37,349 nt of DNA from Acidimicrobiia bacterium. Lineage in GTDB: Bacteria; Actinomycetota; Acidimicrobiia; Acidimicrobiales; Bin134. This document shows positions 1-8,800 of this stretch, piece after piece (position 1 is the first letter of the stretch; every line of letters begins with the position of its first letter). Where the stretch lies: the NCBI GenBank assembly GCA_022821445.1, contig JAJEDQ010000056.1, forward strand, positions 1-37,349. Reading direction: 5' to 3'. Made by a program: the position numbers and the translations under genes. The notes beneath the pieces are model-generated. The model was not told where the DNA came from, did no database searches, and saw only the letters and a program-made list of their open reading frames with translations.

Positions 1-5
1 TCCCA

Positions 6-26
6 CCTACGCGGTGAGACGGTAGG
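6..26 (-). terminator. Possible hairpin after the NifU-domain gene
   Basis: A short inverted repeat (CCTAC and GTAGG arms, with two further inner pairs around a bulge) lies just past the stop codon of the NifU-domain gene. There is no T-tract, so an intrinsic terminator is only suggested. Nothing else is visible in bases 1-33. Confidence 0.25.
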
Positions 27-33
27 CCACACC

Positions 34-276
34 CTATTCGCGGGGGTCGTCGATTGAGACGGTGCTTACATCGGCGATGCGGGTGGTGACCATGTCGAGG
101 GCGATCTGCTCTAGGAACTCCTTGGGCATGACGCACTCGCGGCATTCAGCGCCTTCCAGGATGAGTCGGAGAGCCACGGTGCCCTCGGCGGCTGATACGA
201 ATTCCACGTCGCCGCCGTCGAGGGCTACTAGGGCACGGAGCTCGCCGACGGCCTCGTCCAATAGGGCTTGATCCAT
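34..276 (-). CDS. NifU C-terminal domain (Fe-S scaffold-like) protein
   Basis: This 80-residue protein consists of a single NifU C-terminal-type domain. It shows the family's DGGDVE segment (residues 20-25) and a C-x2-C pair (C45 and C48). In this family the cysteine pair binds or transfers iron-sulfur clusters in the cytoplasm. The length matches stand-alone Nfu-type domains, with no N-terminal scaffold part. It is the last gene of the minus-strand metabolic run and starts 11 bases after the SDR stop, so it is probably co-transcribed with it. The family call is fairly secure. Its client proteins are unknown, and no Fe-S enzyme is encoded next to it. Confidence 0.85.
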   Translation of the reverse strand: MDQALLDEAVGELRALVALDGGDVEFVSAAEGTVALRLILEGAECRECVMPKEFLEQIALDMVTTRIADVSTVSIDDPRE

Positions 277-287
277 GGCGAGGGATT

Positions 288-1091
288 CTAACTGGCGTCT
301 TGTCCCAGGTTCGGAGGGCGGGTTCTAGACAGGAAGGCGCCGGCGTCGGCCAGGATTAGCTGGCCGGTGGTGCAGCGGGCCAGGTCGGAGGCCAGGTATA
401 CCGACAGGCGGCCCAGTTCTTCGGGAAGGGTCTCCCGGCGCAGGGGGGTGGCGGCCACGATGGCTTCGTAGTGTTCGGGAGAAAATGCTTCCTTTATCAA
501 TTCAGTGGGGGTGGTGCCGGGGGCGATGGCGTTGACTCGGATGTTGTGGGGGCCGAGCTCCACCGCCATCGACCAGGTGAGGTGGTTGATGGCGGCCTTG
601 GCCGCGGCGTAGCTCGACATCATGGGCGAGGGCCGGGTGGTCTCTCCCGAGCTGACGTTGATGATCACCCCGCCGCCATGTTCCATCATCACCAGGGCCT
701 CAGCCCGGCCGCACAAGGCCGTCAGCACCAGATTCTGGTCTACAAGGTCCCGCCAGAACTCTCCGTCCATGTCCACAAACCGAGTCGGGGAACGCCCCGC
801 CATCATGCCGACGTTGTTGACGGCAATATCCAGGCGCCCGCCCCAGGCCACCACATCGCCCACCAGGGCCTCAATGGCGGCGTCATCGCGCAGATCAGCG
901 GGGAATGCCGCTGCCGTGCCCCCTTCCTCGGCAATTTGGGCCACGGTTTCCCCGGCATTTTCGCCCCGGATATCGTTCACCGCCACCGATGCGCCAGCCC
1001 GACATATCCACCGGGCGATCTCCCGGCCGATGCCCGCTCCCGCTGCGGTGACCAGGGCCACCTTGCCGGAGTGGTCGATCTCGACGCTCAT
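288..1091 (-). CDS. Short-chain dehydrogenase/reductase (SDR)
   Basis: A 267-residue classical SDR with a Rossmann fold. The nucleotide-binding motif TAAGAGIG lies at residues 15-22, the NNVG structural motif near residue 92, the catalytic serine in the INVSS segment near 147-148, and Y161-x3-K165 forms the YxxxK pair. D39 after the second strand (VAVND) suggests a preference for NAD(H). It should oxidise a hydroxyl or reduce a ketone, but the substrate cannot be read from the sequence. The start is ATG preceded by a GAGG ribosome site. It lies 54 bases after the alcohol dehydrogenase gene and 11 before the NifU-domain gene. Confidence 0.9.
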   Translation of the reverse strand: MSVEIDHSGKVALVTAAGAGIGREIARWICRAGASVAVNDIRGENAGETVAQIAEEGGTAAAFPADLRDDAAIEALVGDVVAWGGRLDIAVNNVGMMAGRSPTRFVDMDGEFWRDLVDQNLVLTALCGRAEALVMMEHGGGVIINVSSGETTRPSPMMSSYAAAKAAINHLTWSMAVELGPHNIRVNAIAPGTTPTELIKEAFSPEHYEAIVAATPLRRETLPEELGRLSVYLASDLARCTTGQLILADAGAFLSRTRPPNLGQDAS

Positions 1092-1145
1092 AACCTCAGT
1101 GCCGCCCTCAGTCGCTCGATCTCGAAGCTCACTGATCCGGTGGCG

Positions 1146-2213
1146 CTAGCTGTGCCGGAGTCCGACCCGCACCGCGTCGTGGTCGGCGGTGCGCTGGAGC
1201 AGGGCCATGGCCTGGTCGATCTGGTCGAGGCCGAACACCTCGCCCAGCAGCGGCCCGGTGGGGAACTCCCCGCTGTTCAATATCTCCACCGCCTCCCGCA
1301 TGGAGCTGGGGGTGGACCCGCTCCCGCCCTGGACCGTCAATCCCTTGAGCACGATCAGGTCGGTGATCATCTCCACTGGTGCCAAGTTCTTCAATCCGGC
1401 CAGCTGCACCTTGCCCCCCTGGCGAACCAGGCTCAGGCATAGGGGCACGGTGGCGGTTGTATCGGCCAGATCCACGGCCATGTCGGCCATGGCCCCACCG
1501 GTGATCTCGGCCACAAACGCCACGAGGTCGGTGGCGGTGACGTCGACGGTTACATCGGCGCCCACCTCGCGGGCCACCTCCAGGCGCAGGGCGTCGGCAC
1601 CGGTGCCGGTGACGATTACCGTCTCTGCTCCCCGGCGCTTGGCCTCCGCGGCGTACACCAGCCCCATGTGGCCCGGCCCCTGCACTACCACGGTCTCGCC
1701 CTCGCCCACGGGCATCCGGCTGAACCAGTTGCACACGTTGGCCAGCGGCTCGAACAGGGTCAGCTCGGCGGCATCAATGTCGTAGGTCAGCTTCACCAGA
1801 TGGGTGTTGGGCAACACGCCCATGTACTCCCCGTAGCCGCCCCACAGGCCGTGGCCGTCTTCGAGGCCCATCGTGTAGCCGTACACCTCGCCCAGGCCAA
1901 ACGGGTTGTTCTCCGTAACCGGTGCCCGCACAACAAGGTCCACCGCCACCCGGTCGCCCACTGCCACGCCCAGGTTGGCGTCGTCGGCCAGGGCATGAAC
2001 CCGGCCCACGATCTCATGGCCGGGAACCAGCGGTGATTTCTCTCCGGGGACGTGCTGGTGGCCGTGGAGTTGGGCCACGTCGCTGCCGCACATGCCCACG
2101 GCCTCCACCTTGAGCACCCCGCCGCCGGGGGGCGGCTCGGGCACCGGGAAGTCGTCCCTCAGTTGGAAGGTGCCGTCGCCGTTGAAGACAACGCCCCGAC
2201 AAGTGCTGCTCAT
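1146..2213 (-). CDS. Zinc-type alcohol dehydrogenase (MDR family)
   Basis: A 355-residue medium-chain dehydrogenase. Catalytic zinc ligands are visible as C42 (GMCGSD) and H66-E67 (PGHE), and the glycine-rich NAD(P) motif is GPGHMG. The four-cysteine structural zinc lobe of classical alcohol dehydrogenases is not present, so only the catalytic zinc is expected. The ORF track extends to 2465, but that extension has odd composition and overlaps the thiolase gene. I chose the ATG at 2213 because the homologous N-terminus begins there and a GAGAGG ribosome site lies upstream. It sits between thiolase and SDR genes in the same direction, consistent with shared work on an alcohol or ketone intermediate. 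The substrate is unknown. Confidence 0.88.
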   Translation of the reverse strand: MSSTCRGVVFNGDGTFQLRDDFPVPEPPPGGGVLKVEAVGMCGSDVAQLHGHQHVPGEKSPLVPGHEIVGRVHALADDANLGVAVGDRVAVDLVVRAPVTENNPFGLGEVYGYTMGLEDGHGLWGGYGEYMGVLPNTHLVKLTYDIDAAELTLFEPLANVCNWFSRMPVGEGETVVVQGPGHMGLVYAAEAKRRGAETVIVTGTGADALRLEVAREVGADVTVDVTATDLVAFVAEITGGAMADMAVDLADTTATVPLCLSLVRQGGKVQLAGLKNLAPVEMITDLIVLKGLTVQGGSGSTPSSMREAVEILNSGEFPTGPLLGEVFGLDQIDQAMALLQRTADHDAVRVGLRHS

Positions 2214-2245
2214 GGTCGCTGCCTCTCTTCTGGAGCTGGGGACTG

Positions 2246-3445
2246 CTAGATCCCGCTCTTCTCCAGGATGTGGACGCCGCAGCTTGAGCCGAGGCCGATC
2301 ACATGGGCCAGGCCCACGTTGGCCCCTTCGATCTGGCGGTCGCCGGCCTCGCCCCGCAGGTGGGTGGCCACCTCGTACACGTTGGCCACGCCGGTGGCGC
2401 CGATGGGATGGCCCTTGGAGATGAGTCCGCCGGACACGTTCACCGGGGTGTCGCCGTCGCGCCACGGAGCGCCTCGGTCGATGAAGTCGCCCGCGCCCCC
2501 CGGCTCACACAGGCCCAGGTTGTCGTAGTGGATGAGTTCGGCGGTGGCGAAGCAGTCGTGCAGCTCCACCAGGCTGAGGTCTTCGGGGCCCACCCCGGCC
2601 TGCTCGTAGGCGGCTTGGGCCGCGTTGCGGGTGAGGGTGTTCACGTCGGGCTGCATGGCGCCCGACTCCACGTAGGGGTCAGTGGTGAGCACCGAGGCGG
2701 AGATCTTCACCGCCCGAGACTGCTGCTCGCGGCTGAGGGTGGCAAAGCGCTCCTCGCCCACCAGCACGCAGGCGGCAGCGCCGTCGCCGGTGGGGCAGCA
2801 CATCAGCAGCGTGTTGGGGTAACTCTGCATGGGCGAGCCCATCACCTCTTCCAGGCTGAACTCCTTCTGGTACTGGGCCAAGGGGTTGAGCGTGGAGTGG
2901 GCGTGGTTCTTCTGGGCCACCTTGGCAAACTGCTCGAAGCCCACCCCGTCGTTGTCGTTGGCGTACTCCATGCCCGCTTGGGCGAACACGCCGGGCATGG
3001 TGTCGGTGCCCAAGATGCCGTCGATGGGCATCACCGCTCCAAAGCGGCCCGACGGCTCATACACGTTCTTCTCTTTGCGGGCGCCGCCGGCTAGAAGCCC
3101 CATCTTGCCCATCTGCTCCACGCCGATGGCCAGGCCCAGGTCGGCCTCTCCGGCCCGGATGGCCATGATCACTGTGCGCAGGGCCGTAGCGCCGGTGGCA
3201 CACGCATTGGACACGTTGTAAACCGGGATGCCGGTTTGGCCGATCTGCTTCTGCACCTGCTGACCCATGCCGGCGTTGGCCTGGAACAGGGTCCCGCACG
3301 ACAGGAGGTCCATGTCGGAGATGGTCACCCCGCCGTCGTCCAGTGCGCCCAGAGCCGCCGCGGCGGCCAAGTCCACCGCATCCTGGTCGGGGTAGCGGCC
3401 GAACGCCGTCATGTGCGTTCCCAGAACCCAGATGTCTTGTGCCAT
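2246..3445 (-). CDS. Thiolase-family acyl-CoA acetyltransferase
   Basis: A 399-residue thiolase of the SCP-x/lipid-transfer-like branch. The complete active site is visible: nucleophile C82 in NACATG, H346 in GHPIGATG and C389 in GSSCG. It should cleave or form beta-ketoacyl-CoA in the cytoplasm. The gene directly follows a DUF35 Zn-ribbon gene. Thiolases of this branch often act with a DUF35 partner, for example as two-component thiolases or, in steroid side-chain degradation, as retro-aldolases. The intact Cys-His-Cys set argues for true thiolase chemistry here. The start is ATG with a strong AGGAGG ribosome site six bases upstream. The substrate remains unknown. Confidence 0.9.
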   Translation of the reverse strand: MAQDIWVLGTHMTAFGRYPDQDAVDLAAAAALGALDDGGVTISDMDLLSCGTLFQANAGMGQQVQKQIGQTGIPVYNVSNACATGATALRTVIMAIRAGEADLGLAIGVEQMGKMGLLAGGARKEKNVYEPSGRFGAVMPIDGILGTDTMPGVFAQAGMEYANDNDGVGFEQFAKVAQKNHAHSTLNPLAQYQKEFSLEEVMGSPMQSYPNTLLMCCPTGDGAAACVLVGEERFATLSREQQSRAVKISASVLTTDPYVESGAMQPDVNTLTRNAAQAAYEQAGVGPEDLSLVELHDCFATAELIHYDNLGLCEPGGAGDFIDRGAPWRDGDTPVNVSGGLISKGHPIGATGVANVYEVATHLRGEAGDRQIEGANVGLAHVIGLGSSCGVHILEKSGI

Positions 3446-3508
3446 TGTCGGCCTCCTGTGGTTGGTTCGTTCTCGTGGTTGGCTTCGCCGATTCCTACTG
3501 ATTGGCTG

Positions 3509-3898
3509 TCATGTCGGGGCGTAGCCGAAGGCAACGGCCTCTTGGCCGTCGTCGTCGGTGCCCACGACATAGGTGTCGAGCTTGACTTTCATGCCGAGCG
3601 AGATCTTGGCCGGATCGGGCTCGATGTTGATGAGGTTGGAGCGCACCGAGGTGCCGTCGTCGGTGAGCACGATGGCCGAGACGTAGGGCGTGGGGATGGT
3701 GGGGGCGGCCCGGTAGACGATGCTGAAGGTGCGCAGCGTGCCGGTGTCGCTCACCCGCACCGGTTTGAACTCCCGGTGGCCGCAATGGGCGCAGGCGTTG
3801 CGCCGGCCAAAGAAGCGGGCACCGCAATTGGTGCACTCGTTGGCTTGCAGATAGGGCTCATCGCCCAAGACGAGGTAGTACACGAGTGGGATTTGCAC
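3509..3898 (-). CDS. DUF35 Zn-ribbon/OB-fold acyl-CoA-associated protein
   Basis: This 129-residue protein has an N-terminal rubredoxin-like zinc ribbon (C22-x2-C25 and C36-x2-C39) followed by an OB-fold. That is the standard DUF35 layout. DUF35 proteins partner thiolase-fold enzymes and help bind or channel acyl-CoA. The next gene downstream is a thiolase, which supports that role here. The start codon is GTG, with a GAGG sequence about a dozen bases upstream. The family assignment is strong. The exact complex is inferred from gene order. Confidence 0.88.
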   Translation of the reverse strand: MQIPLVYYLVLGDEPYLQANECTNCGARFFGRRNACAHCGHREFKPVRVSDTGTLRTFSIVYRAAPTIPTPYVSAIVLTDDGTSVRSNLINIEPDPAKISLGMKVKLDTYVVGTDDDGQEAVAFGYAPT

Positions 3899-3975
3899 GA
3901 CGGGCAGACTACCTCAGCACCCGATGTCGCGGCCCAACTGCGCCGGGGGCGCGGGCCGATTGTGGCTCGTGTCGG

Positions 3976-4464
3976 CTATCCGGGGATGTCGAATCCCTCG
4001 GGGAAGCTGCCGTCCATGTACCCGCTAATTTCCACCTTCTTGACGATGCGGAATCCGTCGGGGGTCCGGGAGACGGTGTCGTGATACCAGCCGCCCACGT
4101 AGAACAAGTGCAGCCCCGATCCGTTGGGGTCGAACTTGCCGTCGCCGTCCACCGGCATGCCCATGGGGTTGTGGAAGAGGGTCGTGCATTGGGCGGTGTC
4201 GCCGTCCCAGCTGCGGATGTAGGTCTTTCCCACCATGTGCTGGGTCATGGGAAAGATGGAAAGGGCCATCTGGAGCCACCCCTTGACGGTGGGATAGTCG
4301 GCATTGGCGTCGTCCACTCCGGGCGCCGACGAGGAGTAGTCCAGGTGGGCGTCGGGAGTGAAGACCGTGTCGAGCAGGTCCCAGTCCTTCTCGTCAATGG
4401 CAATGGTGTAGCGGACGATGGTGTCCTCGATGGCCAGGCGGTCGACGGGATCAGGCATGTTCAT
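3976..4464 (-). CDS. SnoaL-like (NTF2-fold) protein
   Basis: A 162-residue NTF2-like protein. The opening, AIEDTIVRYTIAIDEKDWDLLDTVF, with TPDAHLDY after it, is typical of the SnoaL-like cone-fold family, which includes cyclases, isomerases, dehydratases and the beta subunits of ring-hydroxylating dioxygenases. The cone-shaped pocket binds small hydrophobic substrates. No catalytic residue can be assigned confidently. The ATG overlaps the nitroreductase stop (ATGA); a second ATG two codons in is an alternative start. It probably belongs to the same transcript as the thiolase group, as an isomerase- or dehydratase-like member, but this is inference. Confidence 0.8.
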   Translation of the reverse strand: MNMPDPVDRLAIEDTIVRYTIAIDEKDWDLLDTVFTPDAHLDYSSSAPGVDDANADYPTVKGWLQMALSIFPMTQHMVGKTYIRSWDGDTAQCTTLFHNPMGMPVDGDGKFDPNGSGLHLFYVGGWYHDTVSRTPDGFRIVKKVEISGYMDGSFPEGFDIPG

Positions 4465-5051
4465 GGCGGGCCACCGTAGTAGACAACCTCGTCCAATGGC
4501 CTACGGGGGCGGGAGGCGGAGGAACTCGGTCGATCTTCATCTGGGTATCCAAGGGCCACGGTTCCGACGATACGGCGATCCTCGGGGATTTTGAGGCCCT
4601 CGATTACGGCCGCTTCGTGTTCGAATACACCGAAGAAACAAGAGCCCAGGCCCGCGGCCGCAGCGGACACAAGCAGATGGTGGACCGCCATGCCCGCGTC
4701 CACCCACCAGTAGGGCACAGGCCAGGACTCGGGGTTGTCGCCGAGGCCGGTGTGGGCCTTGTCGGGCTCGGAATAGCGCTGGGCGTAACGCTCGGGGTCG
4801 GTGAGCACCACTACCAGCACGGGGGCAAGCAGCAGGCCGGGCCAGGGGAACTCGGCTCGGCGCTCCGAGGTGAGGGTGAGCTGCCAGTAACGCTCGGGCT
4901 CGGTGGCCACGCAGAACTCAACGGCCTGGGTGTTGCCCGCCGACGGGGATCGGCGAGCCTGGTCGAGCAGCTCGGGCAGCAGGCCGTCGGGCAGTTGGTC
5001 GGGGAGAAAGTTGCGGCACATCGGCCGCCGAAGGGGCGATGAGTCGCTCAT
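4461..5051 (-). CDS. Nitroreductase-family flavoprotein
   Basis: A 196-residue nitroreductase-like FMN protein. The N-terminal RRSPSAGNTQ stretch matches the FMN-phosphate-binding segment. The middle VDAGMAVHHLLVSAAAAGLGSCFFG block and the late IVGTVALGYP strand are typical of the family. Such enzymes use NAD(P)H and FMN to reduce nitro groups, enones or quinones; some act as dehydrogenases or dehalogenases. The length is normal. The stop overlaps the next gene's ATG, so translation is probably coupled. The physiological substrate is unknown. Confidence 0.87.
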   Translation of the reverse strand: MSDSSPLRRPMCRNFLPDQLPDGLLPELLDQARRSPSAGNTQAVEFCVATEPERYWQLTLTSERRAEFPWPGLLLAPVLVVVLTDPERYAQRYSEPDKAHTGLGDNPESWPVPYWWVDAGMAVHHLLVSAAAAGLGSCFFGVFEHEAAVIEGLKIPEDRRIVGTVALGYPDEDRPSSSASRPRRPLDEVVYYGGPP

Positions 5052-5083
5052 GGCCGCGGGCAGCCGAACCGGCGCCCGATTGC

Positions 5084-5752
5084 TCAGGTGTACTTGAGCA
5101 GGTCTTCGGCCATGATCCAGCCGAAGGCGATCATGGTGTCGCCGCCGGCGCGGTCCACCTTGTCGAACAGGGCAGCCACGTCGGGGGCGATGCCCTCGGG
5201 CTTGGCGGTCTCATAGTCGAGCAGACAGGCCTGGCTGTCGTCGCCCACCACTCGGAAGTCTCGGTCGAGATACCGGCTGGCGCTGATGCTGAACCGCTTG
5301 GCCAGGCGGCGTCCCCAGGCCCGCTCTTCGCCGGAGGCCTTGTGGCCCGGGCGGGGGACGATGTCCACCAGAGGCTTGAAGGCGTCAAACCCGCCGGCGT
5401 TGTCGAACTGGGTCCCCAAGAGCACGTCTTCGTCGGGGAACGCCATCAGGGCCCGGTGCAGCTGTGCGTCGACGAGTTGGCGGAGAACTGTGCTGCGCTT
5501 GGAGGTGCGGGCCACCGAGGCCAAGCCCACCAACACGCTCGGCGTCCCGCCGATGCGCTCCAGGGTGGAGAAGGCGAATCCCCGAAGCTTGCCGTTCTCC
5601 CGGGCGGTGGAGATCAGCACCCACTCCTCGGTCTGCTTGGAGAGCAGCCCCACCGAAAACGGGTTGGGGCCGTCAGCGCACATGTCCGCCATTTCGGCCA
5701 GCTCAGCGTCGGTGACCGCTGTGCAGTCCTTGGTTTCGACGTCGATTGCCAT
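5084..5752 (-). CDS. Conserved-looking protein of unknown function, possible GNAT-like fold
   Basis: I do not recognise this 222-residue protein with certainty. The stretch from about residue 45 to 105 (GKLRGFAFSTLERIG, then a strand and an arginine/lysine-rich turn before a helix) resembles the core of a GNAT acetyltransferase, but no clear acetyl-CoA loop is visible. There is no signal peptide or membrane segment. The ATG is preceded by AAGGAGG eleven bases upstream, so expression is credible. It heads the minus-strand metabolic run and ends 32 bases before the nitroreductase gene. Confidence 0.6.
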   Translation of the reverse strand: MAIDVETKDCTAVTDAELAEMADMCADGPNPFSVGLLSKQTEEWVLISTARENGKLRGFAFSTLERIGGTPSVLVGLASVARTSKRSTVLRQLVDAQLHRALMAFPDEDVLLGTQFDNAGGFDAFKPLVDIVPRPGHKASGEERAWGRRLAKRFSISASRYLDRDFRVVGDDSQACLLDYETAKPEGIAPDVAALFDKVDRAGGDTMIAFGWIMAEDLLKYT

Positions 5753-5897
5753 GCGCTGCTCGCCCTCCTTGCTGGCTGGTCCCCCACAGATTTCTGCCCG
5801 TGGGCACCCCTATAGTCCATCAATCGCTCCGGTAGGCGCGCAAACCCGCAGGATTGCAAGGGTTTTCGATGATTGTCCGCTTTCGGTAAAACGCCAG

Positions 5898-8800
5898 CTA
5901 GTCGGGCTGCACGGCTATGGCGTTGCTGCCCAGTTCCTCTCGCAGCAGGCCGATCAACCCACTTCCCGTGTCCACTCCGTAGTCCGATGAGAGCTTGATT
6001 CCCTTGTCGTCACCGAGCATCAAGACCACCTCTGACTTGCCCGGATGGCTGGCGAAAATCGACTTGAGGGTATCGATCCGGTCCACGGTCAGCTTTTGGG
6101 TGTTGATGTTCACCTTCAGAGGGCCGAGGCCGTTGGCCCAGTCGGCTCGCACCGGCTCCACCCCGTAGCAGATCAAGTTGGGGTCCTCGTCGCGCTGATC
6201 CAGTCGCCCCTCCAGAACGACCACCAGATCGTCCTCGATCTTGTGACCGTGCTCTTCCATCGCCCGGGGGAACAGCGTCACCTCCATGGTTCCGTACATG
6301 TCCTCAAGGTCGAATGACGCCATCTGGTCGCCCTTTCTGGTCCACCTCTTGCGGAAGTTGCTCACCACCCCGCCCACTTTCACCGAGGCGCCATCTTCCG
6401 CTTCGGCCAGGTGGTCGATCCGATGGGTGGTCTTTCGGGCCAGCACTCCCTCCATGCCCATGATGGGGTGGTCGGACACGTACAGCCCGAGCATCTCCCG
6501 CTCGGCGGCCAGCCTCCGAGACTTGTCGAACTCGGTATCGGGAATCTCTATGTCGTCTTGGAAGGCATCGGCACCGCCCTCGTCGAACAGGCTCATCACA
6601 CCCTGCTCGCGCTCTCGCTGCTGCTGGATGCCGCGCCGCACGATGGGCTCGAACACGTTCAACAGCCCCTGGCGGGGATGCCCCAGGGAGTCGAAGCCGC
6701 CCCCTTTGATGAGCGCCTCCACGGTCCCCTTGTTCAGCACCATGGGATCAACCCGCTGGCAGAAGTCGTGGAAGTCGCTGTACGGCCCGTTCTTCTCCCG
6801 CTCATCCAAGATCATCTGCGCCGCGCCCTCTCCCACGTTGCGGATTGCGGACAGCCCGAAGGAGATGGACTGCTCGCCGCGGTCGGAGCCGATGGCCGCA
6901 AAGTCGGACTGGGAGCGGTTCACATCGGGCAACGCCACCTCGATCCCCCGCTGGCGGCACTCGGCCAGATACACCGCCGCCTTCTCCAGCTTGCTTTTCA
7001 CGCTGGTCAACAGCGCGGCCATGTACTCCACCGGATAGTTGGCCTTGAGGAAGGAGCACTGATAGGAGATCAGCCCATAGCCATAGGAATGGCTCTTGTT
7101 GAAGGCGTAGTCGGCAAACTGCTCGATGATGTCGAATAGCTCGGTGCCCAGTTCCTCGCCGTAACCGCTCTTCTCGCAGCCGGCTACGAAGGAGTCCCTC
7201 TCCTTGGCCATCAGCGCCCGGTCCTTCTTGCCGCAGGCCTTGCGGAGGTTGTCGGCCTCGGCCAGGGTGTAGCCCGCAAACTTCTGAGCCACCCGCATCA
7301 CGCTCTCCTGGTAGATCATCAGCCCGTAGGTGTCGGACAGGATGTCGGCGGCGTCTTCATGGAACACCTGCACCGGTTTGCGGTCGTTCTTGCGGTCGGC
7401 GTAGTCGTTGTGCATGTTGGCCGCCATCGGACCGGGCCGGTAGAGGGCCACGAGGGCGGCCACATCGTCGAAGCAGGTGGGCTTCAGCGACCGGATCAAC
7501 GAGCGCATCGGGCCGCTCTCCAGCTGGAATATCCCGATGGTCTCCCCCCGAACCAGCATCTCGTAGGTGGCGGCATCGTCCAGCGGCACGTTGTCGATGT
7601 CGATATCCACGCCGCGGGACTGCTTGATGAGGCCGACGGTGTCCTCGATCACATCGAGGTTTCGCAGGCCCAAGAAGTCCATCTTGAGCAGCCCGAGATC
7701 CTCCACCGCGTGCATCTCGTACTGGGTGACGATGGGGGCATCCTCATAGGACTGCCCCGACGAGGCCTTGCGCTGAATGGGGAGGTGCTCGGTGAGCGGA
7801 TCCTTGGTGATCACCACCGCGGCGGCGTGAATGCTGTCTTGGCGGCGCAGGCCCTCCAGGCCCCGGGCCACATCCACCACCCTGCGGGCGTCCTCGTCGC
7901 TCTCGCACATCTCCCGTAGCTCGGCGGCCGCCTTGTAGCCGTCGGCGTGCTCGTCGCTCTTCTCCAAGCATGCCCACAGCGGGGTGTCGCGGCCCAGCAC
8001 CAGGGGGGGCATAGCCTTGGCCAGCTTGTCGCCCAGGGCGTAGGGGTAGTTCAGAACCCGGGCGCTGTCGCGCACCGCGGCCCGGGCCTTGATGGTGGAG
8101 AAGGTGATGATCTGGGCCACATGGTCTTCGCCGTACTTGTGGGACACGTAGCGGATGATCTCGTCGCGGTAGCGGGAGTCGAAGTCCATGTCGATGTCGG
8201 GCATGGACACCCGGGACGGATTCAGGAAGCGCTCGAACAGCAGGTCGTAGCGAATCGGATCCAGATCAGTGATCTGGAGGCTATAGGCCACGGCACAACC
8301 GGCCGCGCTGCCCCGGCCCGGTCCCACGCGGATGCCCCGCTCCCGGGCGTAGCGGATCAGGTCCCAGGTGATCAGGAAGTAGGAGGAGAAGCCCATGTCG
8401 GAGATGACCTTGAGCTCATAGGCCAGCCGGTCGGCCGCCTCATCAGACAGGGGACTCCCCCACCGGGCTTCGGCCCCCTTCAAGGTCAGGGCTTGGAGGT
8501 ATTCGTCGGCGTTCTCGTATTCATCGGGTATGGGGAAGTCGGGGAGTTGCGGCTTGCCGAACTCGATCTCCACATTGGCCCGCTCCGCAATCAACAGCGT
8601 GTTGTCGCAAGCCGGGATCAGGTCGGAGAACACATGACGCATCTCCGCCGCCGTCTTGAGGTAGTGCTCGCTGCCGTCGAACTTCAAGCGGTCGGTGTCG
8701 CTCACCAGCGAGCCGGTTTGCACGCACAACAGGGCATCGTGGGCTTCGGCGTCGTGCCGATGGGTGTAGTGGCTGTCGTTGGTGGCCAGCAGGGGGGCAT

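Noticed and set aside
471-1442. 323-residue plus-strand ORF
   Set aside because: It spans parts of the opposite SDR and ADH genes, is rich in His, Gly and Ala as expected for antisense of high-GC genes, and has no recognisable domain.
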